Counted from the first letter of the stretch, positions 16,406 through 25,371 are shown. The stretch is 64,000 nucleotides of DNA from Tropicimonas sediminicola (GCF_900188335.1 NZ_FZOY01000006.1:186001-250000), one strand, 5' to 3'. A program made the numbers and translations. Notes: a model not told the origin generated them from the sequence alone.

Positions 16406-17629
16406 TCAGCCCTCGCGCGACGGTGCCGCCGGTGCGACCCTGCCCCGGAGCCGAAGCGACGCGACCAGCGCCAGCAGCGCAAGCCCCGCTCCGGTCAGGA
16501 AGGTCCACTCGGCGCCAAAGGCCTCCCAGAGCCCGCCGGCGATCACGCTTGCGGCCAGCAGCGCCACGCCGGTCACAAGGTTGAACATCCCGAAGGCCGT
16601 GCCGCGCAGTTCCGCCGGTGCGCTGTCGGCCACCAGCGCCGAGAGCAATCCTTGCGTGAACCCCATGTGAAGCCCCCAGAGCACCACCCCTCCCATCACC
16701 CACGCGAGCCCCGGCGCAAGGGCAAGCACCAGGTCGGCCGCAACCAGCAGCAGGAGCCCGAGAGTCAGGAGCGTCACCCGGTCTCGTCCATCCGACAGCG
16801 CCCCGACGGGATAGGCCGAGAGCGCATAGGCGACGTTCAGCACCACCAGCACCATCGGCACGAACATCAGCGAGAGCCCGCCGGATTGCGCGCGCAGGAT
16901 CAGGAAGGCTTCGCTGAACCGCGCCAGCGTGAACACGGCCGCGACAGTGACCACCCACCAGTACGTCCGCCCGAGGCTGGCAAGCTCCGCCCGCGCCAGC
17001 GGGTTGCGGACCTTGCGCAGCCCCTCTGGCCGCGCCGGCTCGCGCACCACGAGCAGCAGAACCGCGACCGCCGCGAAGGCCGGCACCACGGCCACCCAGA
17101 AGACGCGCGTGAAGTCGTTCGCGAAAAGCCACATCAGCCCGATCGCCAGCAAGGGGCCGATGAAGGCGCCGGCCGTGTCGAGCGACTGCCGCAGCCCGTA
17201 GGCCGCGCCGCGCAGCTCGGGCGGCGCGATGTCGGCGACCAGCGCGTCGCGCGGGGCGCCGCGGATGCCCTTGCCCACCCGATCGACGAAGCGCGCGGCG
17301 ACGAGCCAGCCCACCGAGGGGGCCAGCGGAAATACCGGCTTGGTGACCGCGGCCAGCCCGTAGCCGAGCGCGGCCAGTTCCTTGCGCCGGCCGATCCGAT
17401 CGGAGAGCGCACCGGAAAAGACCTTGGTGATCGCCGCCGTCGCCTCGGCGATGCCCTCGATCACACCCACGGTCAGGGCCGTCGCGCCGAGCCCAACCAC
17501 GAGGTAGACCGGCAGCAGAGCGTGGATCATCTCGGAGGAGACATCCATCAGCAACGACACCAGCCCAAGCGCCCAGATTCCGGCCGGCAGCCGGCGCCAG
17601 GCGCGGGGCCGGGTGACGGGGTCAGCCAT
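16406..17629 (-). CDS. Major facilitator superfamily transporter
   Basis: A 407-residue protein with about 12 hydrophobic segments. The MFS loop 2-3 motif occurs as GALSDRIGRRKELA near residues 73-86, and a second-half copy as GALSDGRDRV near 275. The DxxSEMIHALLPVYLV opening resembles the group annotated as heavy-metal or multidrug efflux MFS proteins. Its ATG at 17629 overlaps the modC stop by 8 bases, making it the last gene of the mod operon. This raises the possibility of a role in molybdate or oxyanion handling, but specificity cannot be seen from the sequence. Confidence 0.85.
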   Translation of the reverse strand: MADPVTRPRAWRRLPAGIWALGLVSLLMDVSSEMIHALLPVYLVVGLGATALTVGVIEGIAEATAAITKVFSGALSDRIGRRKELAALGYGLAAVTKPVFPLAPSVGWLVAARFVDRVGKGIRGAPRDALVADIAPPELRGAAYGLRQSLDTAGAFIGPLLAIGLMWLFANDFTRVFWVAVVPAFAAVAVLLLVVREPARPEGLRKVRNPLARAELASLGRTYWWVVTVAAVFTLARFSEAFLILRAQSGGLSLMFVPMVLVVLNVAYALSAYPVGALSDGRDRVTLLTLGLLLLVAADLVLALAPGLAWVMGGVVLWGLHMGFTQGLLSALVADSAPAELRGTAFGMFNLVTGVALLAASVIAGGLWEAFGAEWTFLTGAGLALLALVASLRLRGRVAPAAPSREG

Positions 17630-18737
17630 CCGCCCGCCCGGCCGTCCCCCGGTCGGTCATGACGTGGTCGCGCGCGACCGACATCGACTTCAGGATCGCG
17701 AAGACCGTGTCGCCGGGCGCGAGCGCCAGCGAGGCGATGGCCCGGCGGGTGACGCGGGCGAGTAGCTCGTCCTCGCCGATCGCCACGCGCACCATGACAC
17801 CGGGCCCATCGCCCGGGGTCACCGCGGCCACCCTGCCCTCCAGGATGTTCTGCGCCGAGAGCCCCTCGGGGTGGCTGCGCGACAGGATCACCTCGTGGGC
17901 GAGAATGCGCATCCGCAGCCGCTGTCCCGGCGCCGCCTCGATCCGCGGCAGCCAGATCGGACCGCCGGCGCTGTCGAGCCGGCTGGTGCCGTCCTCCTCC
18001 TGCGCGACGAAACGCGCCGTGAGCATGGCCGCTACCTCACGCAGCCCGAGATGACGCAGTGCGGCGGGGTCGGACATGACCTCGGCCGTCGACCCGTTCG
18101 CGATGCTGCGCCCCCGGTCGAGCACCAGCATCCGGTCGGCGAGCAGTTGCGCCTCCCCGATGTCATGGGTCACCAGGACCACCGGCATCGCGAGGTGCCG
18201 GCGCAGCGCGACAAGCTCCTCGTGCAGCCGCTCCCGCGTGGCCCGGTCGACCGCCGAGAAGGGCTCGTCGAGCAACAGGACCTCCGGCTTGCGAGCCAGC
18301 GCCCGCGCCAGCGCCACGCGCTGCTGCTGGCCGCCGGAGAGCTCGGCCGGCAAGCGGTCTCCCAGCCCGCCGAGATGCACCAGCCCCAGTAGCCGCTCCG
18401 CCTCGGCCCGCCGCGCCTCCCGCGGCAGGTCGTCGATGGCCGCGGCGACGTTACCGACAGCGCTCATGTGCGGGAAGAGCGCGTAGCTCTGGAAGACCAC
18501 GCCCGCGCGGCGGCGATGGGGCGGCAGGCTCAGGCGGCGCGCGGTGTCGAGCCAGTCGGCATCGCCGACCGTGACCCGGCCCGCCGCCGGCTGCCAGAGC
18601 CCGGCAATGGCCCTCAGGGTGGTCGTCTTGCCCGAGCCGGACGGGCCGACCAGCGCCAGCAACTCCCCCTGACCGACCTCGAAAGCCAGATCGAGCGGGA
18701 TCGGCGCTTCGGCCCGGACCTCCACCCGCAGCATCAT
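17622..18737 (-). CDS. modC: Molybdate ABC transporter ATP-binding protein
   Basis: A 371-residue ATPase of the molybdate importer. Walker A GPSGSGKT is at residues 31-38, the signature LSGGQQQR at 133-140, Walker B VLLLDEP at 153-159, and a switch histidine in LVTHDIGEA. The C-terminal third (from about residue 290) is a TOBE/mop-type oxyanion-binding domain with the typical SAQNILEGRVAAV opening. Two adjacent ATGs give starts at 18737 or 18734. The gene overlaps modB by four bases and the MFS gene by eight. Gene order modA-B-C is canonical. Confidence 0.95.
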   Translation of the reverse strand: MMLRVEVRAEAPIPLDLAFEVGQGELLALVGPSGSGKTTTLRAIAGLWQPAAGRVTVGDADWLDTARRLSLPPHRRRAGVVFQSYALFPHMSAVGNVAAAIDDLPREARRAEAERLLGLVHLGGLGDRLPAELSGGQQQRVALARALARKPEVLLLDEPFSAVDRATRERLHEELVALRRHLAMPVVLVTHDIGEAQLLADRMLVLDRGRSIANGSTAEVMSDPAALRHLGLREVAAMLTARFVAQEEDGTSRLDSAGGPIWLPRIEAAPGQRLRMRILAHEVILSRSHPEGLSAQNILEGRVAAVTPGDGPGVMVRVAIGEDELLARVTRRAIASLALAPGDTVFAILKSMSVARDHVMTDRGTAGRADG

Positions 18738-19405
18738 CCGCCGAGCCTCCTTCCGACGCGGGCCGAAAGCGCAAAGGTCGCCGCGATGGTGGCCAGCGAG
18801 ATTGCCACGAGGACCGCCGACATCGTCGCGGCCGCGCCCATGTCGAAGGCCTGCACCCGGTCGTAGATCGAGATCGCGATGGTCCGCGTCTCGCCCGGGA
18901 TCGATCCGCCGACCATCAGCACGATGCCGAATTCCCCCAGCGTGTGAGCGAAGGTCAGCATCATCGCGGTCATCAGCCCCGGCCAGGCCAGCGGCAGTTC
19001 CACCCGCCAGAGCGATCGCCAGGGCGACAGGCCAGAACAGGCCGCGGCCTCCCGCAACTCGACCGGGATCGCCTCGAACCCGCGCTGCGCCGGCTGGATC
19101 GCGAAAGGAAGGTTGAAGATCACCGAGGCGACGACCAGCCCGGTGAAACTGAACACCAGTTGATCCCCGAAAAGCTGCTCCCAGAGCGCGCCGACCGGCG
19201 AGCCGCGCCCGAGGGCGACCAGCAGGTAGAAGCCGAAGACCGTCGGCGGCAGAACCAGCGGCAGCATTACCAGCGCCTCCACCGCGCCCCGGCCCGTGAA
19301 CCGCCGGTAGGCCAGCAACCGCCCCATCGCGATCGAGACCGGCAGCAGCAGCGCCACCGTCCAGAGCGCCAGCCGCAACGAGAGCCAGAGGGCGGTCCAG
19401 TCCAC
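18734..19405 (-). CDS. modB: Molybdate ABC transporter permease
   Basis: A 223-residue inner-membrane permease with five to six hydrophobic segments. The ABC permease coupling motif sits near residues 125-145 (EAAACSGLSPWRSLWRVELPL), and GEFGIVLMVGGSIPGET is typical of ModB. The start is the GTG at 19405, just after the modA stop, with GGAG 8 bases upstream. The frame is open further upstream but would lie inside modA. Length and motifs match ModB. Confidence 0.95.
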   Translation of the reverse strand: MDWTALWLSLRLALWTVALLLPVSIAMGRLLAYRRFTGRGAVEALVMLPLVLPPTVFGFYLLVALGRGSPVGALWEQLFGDQLVFSFTGLVVASVIFNLPFAIQPAQRGFEAIPVELREAAACSGLSPWRSLWRVELPLAWPGLMTAMMLTFAHTLGEFGIVLMVGGSIPGETRTIAISIYDRVQAFDMGAAATMSAVLVAISLATIAATFALSARVGRRLGG

Positions 19406-19410
19406 CGCCG

Positions 19411-20196
19411 CTACTCCGGCAACTCGAAGCCGTAGCGCGCAAGGATCTCGCGCGCGGGCGGCGACTGGACATGGGAGTAGAAGGCTTCCGCCACCGGCCC
19501 CGCCTCCGGCAGCAGCGCCATGCGTTGGCGCAGCGGCTGGTGCCATTCGGCGGGGATCAGCGCGAAATCGCCCTGTTCGGCCAGTTGCGGAGAAAGTGCC
19601 AGCGAATGCGCGATGATGCCGCCCTCGGCGTTGCCGGAGAGCGCGAATTGCGCCGCCTGGCTGACGTTCTCGCCCAGCACCAGATGGGGCTGCAGCGGCT
19701 CCCAGAGACCGGCGTGCTGCAACACCTCCCGCGCGCGCATCCCATAGGGCGCGTGGTCGGGGTTGGCGATGGCGAAACGGCGCAGACGGTTCTCGGTCAG
19801 CGCTTCCCGCAACGTCTCCAGCGTGCCATCCGCCGTCAGCGCCGAGCCCTTGGGCACCGCGATCACCACGCGCCCCTCGGCATAGAGCAGCCCCTCGTCC
19901 CGGGTCAGCCCGTCGCGCGCCAGATCCAGCACGAATTGCTCGTCCGCGGCCATGAACATCTGGAACGGCGCGCCCTCGCGGATCTGTCGCGCCAGGTTGC
20001 CGGTTGCCCCGAAGGAAAGCCGCAGCCCCTGCCCCGTGGCGGCCTCGAACCCGGCTGCAACCTCCTCCAATGCGAACCGAAGGTCGGAGGCCGCGGCGAT
20101 CACCGGCGCCGGCTCCTGCGCCCGGACGCGGCTTGCGAGCAGGCTGGCGCCGAAGGCGAGGCTCGCGGCACCGAAACGTCGGCGTGTCAGGGTCAT
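19411..20196 (-). CDS. modA: Molybdate ABC transporter substrate-binding protein
   Basis: A 261-residue periplasmic molybdate-binding protein. The N terminus has a twin-arginine-type signal (TRRRFGAASLAFG, cleavage after VRA near residue 26), unusual because many ModA proteins use Sec. The mature chain shows AAASDLRFALEEVA, FGATGNLARQI (oxyanion-binding Ser/Thr region) and the NPDHAPYGMRAREVL segment typical of ModA. The ATG at 20196 is preferred because GGAG lies 6 bases upstream; an ATG at 20217 has no such site. It follows the regulator gene on the same strand. Confidence 0.94.
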   Translation of the reverse strand: MTLTRRRFGAASLAFGASLLASRVRAQEPAPVIAAASDLRFALEEVAAGFEAATGQGLRLSFGATGNLARQIREGAPFQMFMAADEQFVLDLARDGLTRDEGLLYAEGRVVIAVPKGSALTADGTLETLREALTENRLRRFAIANPDHAPYGMRAREVLQHAGLWEPLQPHLVLGENVSQAAQFALSGNAEGGIIAHSLALSPQLAEQGDFALIPAEWHQPLRQRMALLPEAGPVAEAFYSHVQSPPAREILARYGFELPE

Positions 20197-20258
20197 GCGG
20201 GCTCCGGTCAGGTGCATCCGTTCGCGACTATCGAAGAGCCCGCCGCGCGGGTCAATTG

Positions 20259-20630
20259 TTATTTCCCACCGGGAATATCCGTTGTCAGATGCCGCAGCGC
20301 CTCGATCTCGGCGCCTCCGGCGGCGGCGGCCTTGGCCTCGAACTCGCGGTAAAGCCGCAGCACCTCGCGCCCGGTGTCGGTCAGCACCGCGCCGCCGACG
20401 CCCGGCCCGCCGCGCGCGCTCTCGACCACCGACGCACGGAACATGCCGTTCATGGTCTCGACCAGCGTCCAGGCCCGCTTGTAGCTCATCTTCATCTCGC
20501 GCCCGGCCGCGGCGATGGAGCCGGTGCGGTCGATCCGCTCCAGCAGTTCCGCCTTGCCCGGCCCCATCATCTCGTCCTCGCCAAAGACGATACGCAGGCG
20601 GAGGCGTGGGGGATCGGATGGCGCGGTCAT
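20259..20630 (-). CDS. ModE-like winged-helix regulator, DNA-binding domain only
   Basis: A 123-residue protein equal to the N-terminal DNA-binding half of ModE: LLERIDRTGSIAAAGREMKMSYKRAWTLVE (helix-turn-helix, about residues 29-58), then a GGPGVGGAVLTDTGREVL wing. Full ModE proteins are about 260 residues with two C-terminal molybdate-binding Mop domains; these are absent here and no frameshift remnant follows. It is the first gene of the mod operon. It may repress modABC through another sensor or as a one-domain variant; how molybdate is sensed is not visible. Confidence 0.88.
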   Translation of the reverse strand: MTAPSDPPRLRLRIVFGEDEMMGPGKAELLERIDRTGSIAAAGREMKMSYKRAWTLVETMNGMFRASVVESARGGPGVGGAVLTDTGREVLRLYREFEAKAAAAGGAEIEALRHLTTDIPGGK

Positions 20631-20682
20631 GGCGAAAGCATATCCGCACTTCCGCCGCTTCTGGCAAGGCCGGGACGCGGCA

Positions 20683-22383
20683 TCACTCCCTGCGGCAACC
20701 AAGGCCGTATTCGTCGCCGCACCAGTCCTTGAGCCGCGCGCTGTCCTCGGCGCTCCAGCCTTCGGGCCCGGTGACGGCGACCCAGGGCTCGATGTAGTCG
20801 CGCGCGGCATAGTTGTGGCCGAAACCGCTCGGCACCGCCAGCGCAAGCGCCATGTCGAGCGCGAGTTGCAGCTGCGTGACCACCGGAATGAACCGCATCG
20901 CCGGCGAGACATCCGGCGCGCGCGGCTCGCGCATCCACTGCGGCGCACGCCAGACCGACGCCGGCTCGTAGAAGACGATGGCGTCGGAGGCATGTTGCAG
21001 GAATACTACCCGAAGCCTGCCCCAGGGGCCGGGAGTCCGCTCCAGCCCGCCGAATTGCGACGCGAAGCGCACGAGGTTCCCCTCGCCGACCTCGGGCAAT
21101 ACGTAAGGCGTGCCGGGATTGCGGGCCGCCACGGCATTCCGCCAGTGTTGAGACGGGAACGGCGGGCCGGTCCAGAGCGCACCGTCGATCGGGTCGTCCA
21201 GCATCCGGAAGATGTTGAAGGAATACATCGACGACCAGGCGCCGAGACTGATCCCGTGCATGTAGAGCCGCGGCCGCCCCTGCGGCGGCAGGGTCTTCCA
21301 GTGGTCGTAGACGACGCGCATCGTCGCGCTGGCCTGTTCCAGCCCGGATTGCGTCTCGAAGATCAGCGCCAGCGGCGATTGCAGGTAGGAATACTGGACA
21401 GCCACGGTGGCAATGTCGCCGCCATGCATGAACTCCAGCGGCTCGTGCCCGCCCGGGTCGAGCCAGCCGGTGCCGGTCGGGCTCGCCACGATCAGGACCT
21501 TGCGGTCGAATGCCCCGAGCCGCTTCATCTCCTCCAGCGCCAGCTCCGCCCGGGCCTGCGGATCCTCGGCCTGCGCCCGGCCGACATAGACCCGGATCGG
21601 CTCCATCGCAGACCCGCCGTTGAAGGCCGCGATGGCAGCCGCATCCGGCCCATCGAGGACGAAGTTCCGCCCCGGCTGCCCCATCGCGCCCCAATCGACG
21701 AGCGAGTCCGCGCTGCCCGGCAGGCGCGGGTCCGCAGGCTGCGGCGGCGCGTCGGCAAAGAGGTTCTGCGCCGTGGCATAGGAGGTGTCGGCCGCATCGA
21801 AGGCCCATTGCACCACGCCGTCGCGGGTGACGACAAAGACGATCGATGCCGCCAGCGCCAACCCCATCACATTGGCCAGCCGCATCGGCAGGATGCGGTA
21901 GAGCCGGTGCCGGATCGTGTCGAACATCTGCTGCACGGCCCAGCCGATGGCAAAGCACACAAGGAAGACAATGCAGGCAACGATGACAATGCCCGGCGTG
22001 CTGTAGTCCTCCAGCGGCTCCATGCCGAAGCGCTGCCGAATGGAATCCTGCCAGTCGGCAGCATGCAGAAGCGTCCAGACCAGAAAACCCGCGACCGGAA
22101 CGGCGAGCACCCAATGCACGATCCGCGCCGCCCGGCCGGACAGAAGCGGCAGTTCCAGCGCCCGCCAGGCCGAGAGCAGCAGTTGCCCGATCAGGTAGCC
22201 AAGCGCGGTCACGAGACCGGCCAGCACGCCCTGAAGCTGCCACGGCCGCGGGATCAGCGAGGGTGTCAGCGACGCCTCGAAGAACAGGAGGCCGAGAAGC
22301 AGCGGCAGGATGGAGAGCCCGAGCAGGCGCGGTGCCCTGTCTCGGCCCCTGGCGGGCGGGCGGGAACGCAGGAAATCGGTCAC
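20683..22383 (-). CDS. Membrane-anchored alpha/beta-hydrolase family protein
   Basis: A 566-residue protein of the two-part Abhydrolase_9 type. The N-terminal half (about 1-215) holds five or six membrane segments, beginning ILPLLLGLLFFEASLTPSLIP, a common opening in this family. The C-terminal half is a serine-hydrolase domain with nucleophile elbow HGISLG (Ser379) and GPPFPSQHWRN near residue 410. The active site probably faces the periplasm. Substrate unknown; lipid or ester hydrolysis is a guess from the fold. It is divergent from the photolyase gene with 166 bases between, and lies downstream of nothing on its strand. Confidence 0.86.
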   Translation of the reverse strand: MTDFLRSRPPARGRDRAPRLLGLSILPLLLGLLFFEASLTPSLIPRPWQLQGVLAGLVTALGYLIGQLLLSAWRALELPLLSGRAARIVHWVLAVPVAGFLVWTLLHAADWQDSIRQRFGMEPLEDYSTPGIVIVACIVFLVCFAIGWAVQQMFDTIRHRLYRILPMRLANVMGLALAASIVFVVTRDGVVQWAFDAADTSYATAQNLFADAPPQPADPRLPGSADSLVDWGAMGQPGRNFVLDGPDAAAIAAFNGGSAMEPIRVYVGRAQAEDPQARAELALEEMKRLGAFDRKVLIVASPTGTGWLDPGGHEPLEFMHGGDIATVAVQYSYLQSPLALIFETQSGLEQASATMRVVYDHWKTLPPQGRPRLYMHGISLGAWSSMYSFNIFRMLDDPIDGALWTGPPFPSQHWRNAVAARNPGTPYVLPEVGEGNLVRFASQFGGLERTPGPWGRLRVVFLQHASDAIVFYEPASVWRAPQWMREPRAPDVSPAMRFIPVVTQLQLALDMALALAVPSGFGHNYAARDYIEPWVAVTGPEGWSAEDSARLKDWCGDEYGLGCRRE

Positions 22384-22392
22384 GTCGGCCTC

Positions 22393-22507
22393 CGATGCAT
22401 CGACACTTCATGGCGCCGCGTCAGACATGCACGGCCGGCTGCCGCCACACTGGCACGCCGCAGGGCCGCGCTCCGAGATGTCCCAACGTCGCGGCGCATC
22501 GATGCGC
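22393..22507. promoter_or_regulatory. Divergent promoter region with two related palindromes
   Basis: Between the hydrolase start (22383) and photolyase start (22550) there are two perfect palindromes sharing a CGATGC/GCATCG core: CGATGCATCG at 22393-22402 and GCGCATCGATGCGC at 22494-22507. They could be operators controlling one or both genes. In GC-rich DNA short palindromes also arise by chance, so the call is tentative. Confidence 0.3.
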
Positions 22508-22549
22508 GGCCAGGATGGCCGGCGCCCGCAACCGCCCTATCTCCGGCGC

Positions 22550-24097
22550 ATGACCGAAGACACCCCATCCTCCTCTGACGCGAACCTGATCCTCGTCCTC
22601 GGCGACCAGCTTTCGCCCGACCTGCCCTCGCTTTGTGCGGGCGACCCGGACCGCGACATTGTGCTGATGGCAGAGGTCGCCTCGGAGGCGAGCTATGTCC
22701 CGCACCACCCCAAGAAGATCGCGTTTCTCTTCGCCGCCATGCGCCATTTCGCCGAAGAACTGCGCAACGAGGGCTGGCGGGTCCGCTACGTCGAACTGGA
22801 GGACACGGGCAACAGCCAGTCGCTCTCCAGAGAGGTCGAGCGGGCGCTGGAGGATCTGCCGGGGCACGCGCTGCTGCTGACCGAGCCGGGCGAATACCGG
22901 CTCAAGACCGAGCTGGAGGAATGGGCCGAGCGCGCCGGAACCCCGATGCGGATGCTCGAGGACAGCCGCTTCATTGCAAGCCATGCCGAGTTCCGTGACT
23001 GGGCCGACGGCCGCAAGCAGCTCCGGATGGAGTATTTCTACCGCGAGATGCGGCGCAAGACCGGGCTTCTGATGCATGGCGACGAGCCGGAGGGCGGTCG
23101 TTGGAATTTCGACTCCGAGAACCGCAAGCCCGCCCGCGACGACCTTTTCATGCCGCGCCCGCTCGAACATCGGCCCGACGAGACGACCGAGGCGGTGCTC
23201 GACCTTGTCGAGCGGCGTTTCGGCGATAATTTCGGCCGCCTGAAACCGTTCTGGTTCGCCGTCACCCGCGCGCAGGCGCTCGACGCGCTGGACCATTTCG
23301 CCGAGGAGGCCCTGCCCTGTTTCGGCGACTACCAGGACGCCATGCTCGAAGGCGAGCGATTCCTCTATCACTCGGTCCTCGCGCTTTACATCAACGCCGG
23401 CCTGCTCGGCCCGCTGGAGGTCTGCCACCGGGTCGAGCGCGCCTACCACGAGGGCAGTGCACCGCTCAACGCGGTCGAAGGATTCATCCGGCAGATCATC
23501 GGCTGGCGCGAATTCGTGCGTGGGATCTACTGGATGCAGATGCCCGGCTACACGGAGCAGAATTTCTTCGGCGCCACGCGCCCCCTGCCCGATTTCTACT
23601 GGAGCGGCGAGACCGACATGGCCTGCATGGCCGCCGCGATCGGTCAGACCCGCGACGAGGCCTATGCCCATCACATCCAGCGGCTGATGGTGACCGGCAA
23701 TTTCGCGATGCTGGCAGGCGTGGACCCGCACGAGGTCCACGAATGGTATCTCGCCGTCTATGCCGACGCCTACGAATGGGTCGAGGCGCCGAACGTGATC
23801 GGGATGAGCCAGTTCGCCGATGGCGGGCTGCTCGGCTCCAAGCCTTACGCGGCCAGCGGCAATTACATCAACAAGATGTCTGACCATTGCGCCGGCTGCG
23901 CCTACGACGTGAAGAAAAAGACCGGAGACGGCGCCTGTCCGTTCAACCCGCTCTACTGGGACTTCCTCGTGCGCAACCGAAAGAAGCTCGGAAACAACCC
24001 GCGGCTGGCGCAGGTCTACCGCACCTGGGACCGGATGGAGAGCGACCGCCAGTCCGAATACCTGGACAGCGCCCGCGCAATACTCGACCGGTTGTGA
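22550..24097 (+). CDS. phrB: Iron-sulfur bacterial (6-4) photolyase / cryptochrome (FeS-BCP)
   Basis: A 515-residue flavoprotein that repairs UV (6-4) photoproducts. It matches Agrobacterium PhrB closely through its length: LVLGDQLSP start, EASYVPHHPKKIAFLFAAMRHF near residue 46, MEYFYREMRRKTGLLM, GFIRQIIGWREFVRGIYW, and MSQFADGGLLGSKPYAASGNYI. The four [4Fe-4S] ligands are Cys359, Cys447, Cys450 and Cys463. Their spacing (88, 3, 13) equals that of PhrB Cys350/438/441/454. The ATG at 22550 is chosen by homology; there is no strong ribosome site. Expected cofactors are FAD and a lumazine antenna. Confidence 0.96.
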   Translation: MTEDTPSSSDANLILVLGDQLSPDLPSLCAGDPDRDIVLMAEVASEASYVPHHPKKIAFLFAAMRHFAEELRNEGWRVRYVELEDTGNSQSLSREVERALEDLPGHALLLTEPGEYRLKTELEEWAERAGTPMRMLEDSRFIASHAEFRDWADGRKQLRMEYFYREMRRKTGLLMHGDEPEGGRWNFDSENRKPARDDLFMPRPLEHRPDETTEAVLDLVERRFGDNFGRLKPFWFAVTRAQALDALDHFAEEALPCFGDYQDAMLEGERFLYHSVLALYINAGLLGPLEVCHRVERAYHEGSAPLNAVEGFIRQIIGWREFVRGIYWMQMPGYTEQNFFGATRPLPDFYWSGETDMACMAAAIGQTRDEAYAHHIQRLMVTGNFAMLAGVDPHEVHEWYLAVYADAYEWVEAPNVIGMSQFADGGLLGSKPYAASGNYINKMSDHCAGCAYDVKKKTGDGACPFNPLYWDFLVRNRKKLGNNPRLAQVYRTWDRMESDRQSEYLDSARAILDRL

Positions 24098-24116
24098 TCG
24101 GGGCGAGGCCAGGCAT

Positions 24117-24207
24117 GGGGGGGCTGCCCCCCTCCGGGATATTTCCCGACAGAAGAAATCCCGGTCCGCGCATCGCTGCTTAAGTCCCGAAATATCCCCG
24201 CCGGAGG
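24117..24207. repeat. Intergenic hairpin plus inverted GATATTT element
   Basis: A GGGGG / CCCCC hairpin (24117-24131) ends the photolyase transcript. It is followed by an inverted pair of a 20-24 base unit: CCTCCGGGATATTTCCCGAC at 24131-24150, and its near reverse complement at 24184-24207 (with a GGCG insertion and one GGG/CCC change). The remainder of the 242-base gap to 24339 shows no gene. The unit resembles intergenic elements scattered through Rhodobacterales genomes, from memory rather than a search. Confidence 0.5.
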
Positions 24208-24339
24208 CAGGATACGCAAGATCGTTCTGATCCGCGGACGAGAGCTGCTCATGGCTGCCGGGCACCCGCGTCTTTCGCCGCTTGACGTCCGCAGGCGCAG
24301 GATCGACGGTGCGCCGCAGCACAAGCAAGCGAGGCTCCA

Positions 24340-25371
24340 TTGAAAACCTTCTTCAGCGAGGACCACCGCCGACATTTCCCGCAGGCAGAGCTCAGCGGCG
24401 GCGAGTTCGTGACCCCTTTCGAGCGGCCGAGCCGCTTGGAATACGTGTTGAGCCGGCTTCACGAGCGCGGTCTCAGGGATATCGTCGCCCCCGGCGCGCC
24501 GGACATGGAAGCGATCCGCGCCCTGTGCGCACCTGACTATCTGGCCTTCCTCGAAACCGCATGGAGCGAGTGGAAGGCGGCCGGGATGGCCGGCGAGATC
24601 ATCGCCGCGAGCTTCCCCGCCCGCAGGATGCAGACCGCCCGACCGCCGCGCAATATCGACGGCAAGGTCGGCTACTACGCGCTGGCCGCCGAAACCGCGA
24701 TGACCGGTGGGACATGGGCCGCGGCGCTGTCCTCGGCCGCCTCCGCGCAGGCGGCGCAGGCCCATGTCGCGGCCGGGGCGAAATCCGCATTTGCGCTCTG
24801 CCGCCCGCCCGGGCACCACGCCACCGCAGACATGTACGGCGGCTATTGCTTCATCAACAACGCGGCGCTGGTGGCCGACGCCTTCCGCCGCGACGGCGCG
24901 CAGCGGGTGGCGGTGCTCGACATCGACTTCCACCACGGCAACGGCACGCAGGATATCTTCTACGGCCGCGGCGACGTGTTCTTCGCCTCGCTCCACGGCG
25001 CACCGGAGGATGCCTTCCCCTACTTCCTCGGCTATGCCGACGAGACCGGCCAGGGCGCGGGCGAAGGCGCGAATGCGAACTACCCTATGCCACCGGGCAC
25101 GGCGTACGACGTCTGGTTCGGGGCGCTCGACGCCGCGCTGGCCCGGATCCGCGATTTCGGCGCCGAGGCGCTGGTGATCTCGCTTGGCACCGACGCCTAC
25201 AAGGACGACCCGATCAGCTTCTTCAAGCTCGACAGCCCCGATTTCCTCGACGCCGGGGTGCGGATCGGCAAGCTCGGCCTGCCGACCGTCTTCTGCATGG
25301 AGGGTGGCTATGCGATCGAACAGGTCGGGATCAACGCGGTGAACGTGCTGGAGGGGTTCCTCGATGCGTGA
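24340..25371 (+). CDS. Acetylpolyamine amidohydrolase (histone-deacetylase family)
   Basis: Zn2+-dependent deacetylase, 343 residues, of the class II HDAC-like acetylpolyamine amidohydrolases, releasing free polyamines and acetate. Active-site landmarks are RPPGHHA (catalytic His pair near residues 158-159), GGYCFINNAA, the zinc ligands in DIDFHHGNGTQ near residues 195-205, SLHG, LGTDAYKDDP and MEGGY. The start is a TTG at 24340 with GAGG six bases upstream; no in-frame ATG fits. It overlaps the next gene by eight bases. It forms a two-gene unit with N-carbamoylputrescine amidase, facing the polyamine transporter operon. Confidence 0.92.
   Translation: MKTFFSEDHRRHFPQAELSGGEFVTPFERPSRLEYVLSRLHERGLRDIVAPGAPDMEAIRALCAPDYLAFLETAWSEWKAAGMAGEIIAASFPARRMQTARPPRNIDGKVGYYALAAETAMTGGTWAAALSSAASAQAAQAHVAAGAKSAFALCRPPGHHATADMYGGYCFINNAALVADAFRRDGAQRVAVLDIDFHHGNGTQDIFYGRGDVFFASLHGAPEDAFPYFLGYADETGQGAGEGANANYPMPPGTAYDVWFGALDAALARIRDFGAEALVISLGTDAYKDDPISFFKLDSPDFLDAGVRIGKLGLPTVFCMEGGYAIEQVGINAVNVLEGFLDA

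Noticed and set aside
20260-20278. TTCCC-ACC-GGGAA dyad just before modA as a ModE operator
   Set aside because: Only five base pairs, located in the last codons of the regulator gene, and unlike the longer Mo-box consensus. Could be chance.
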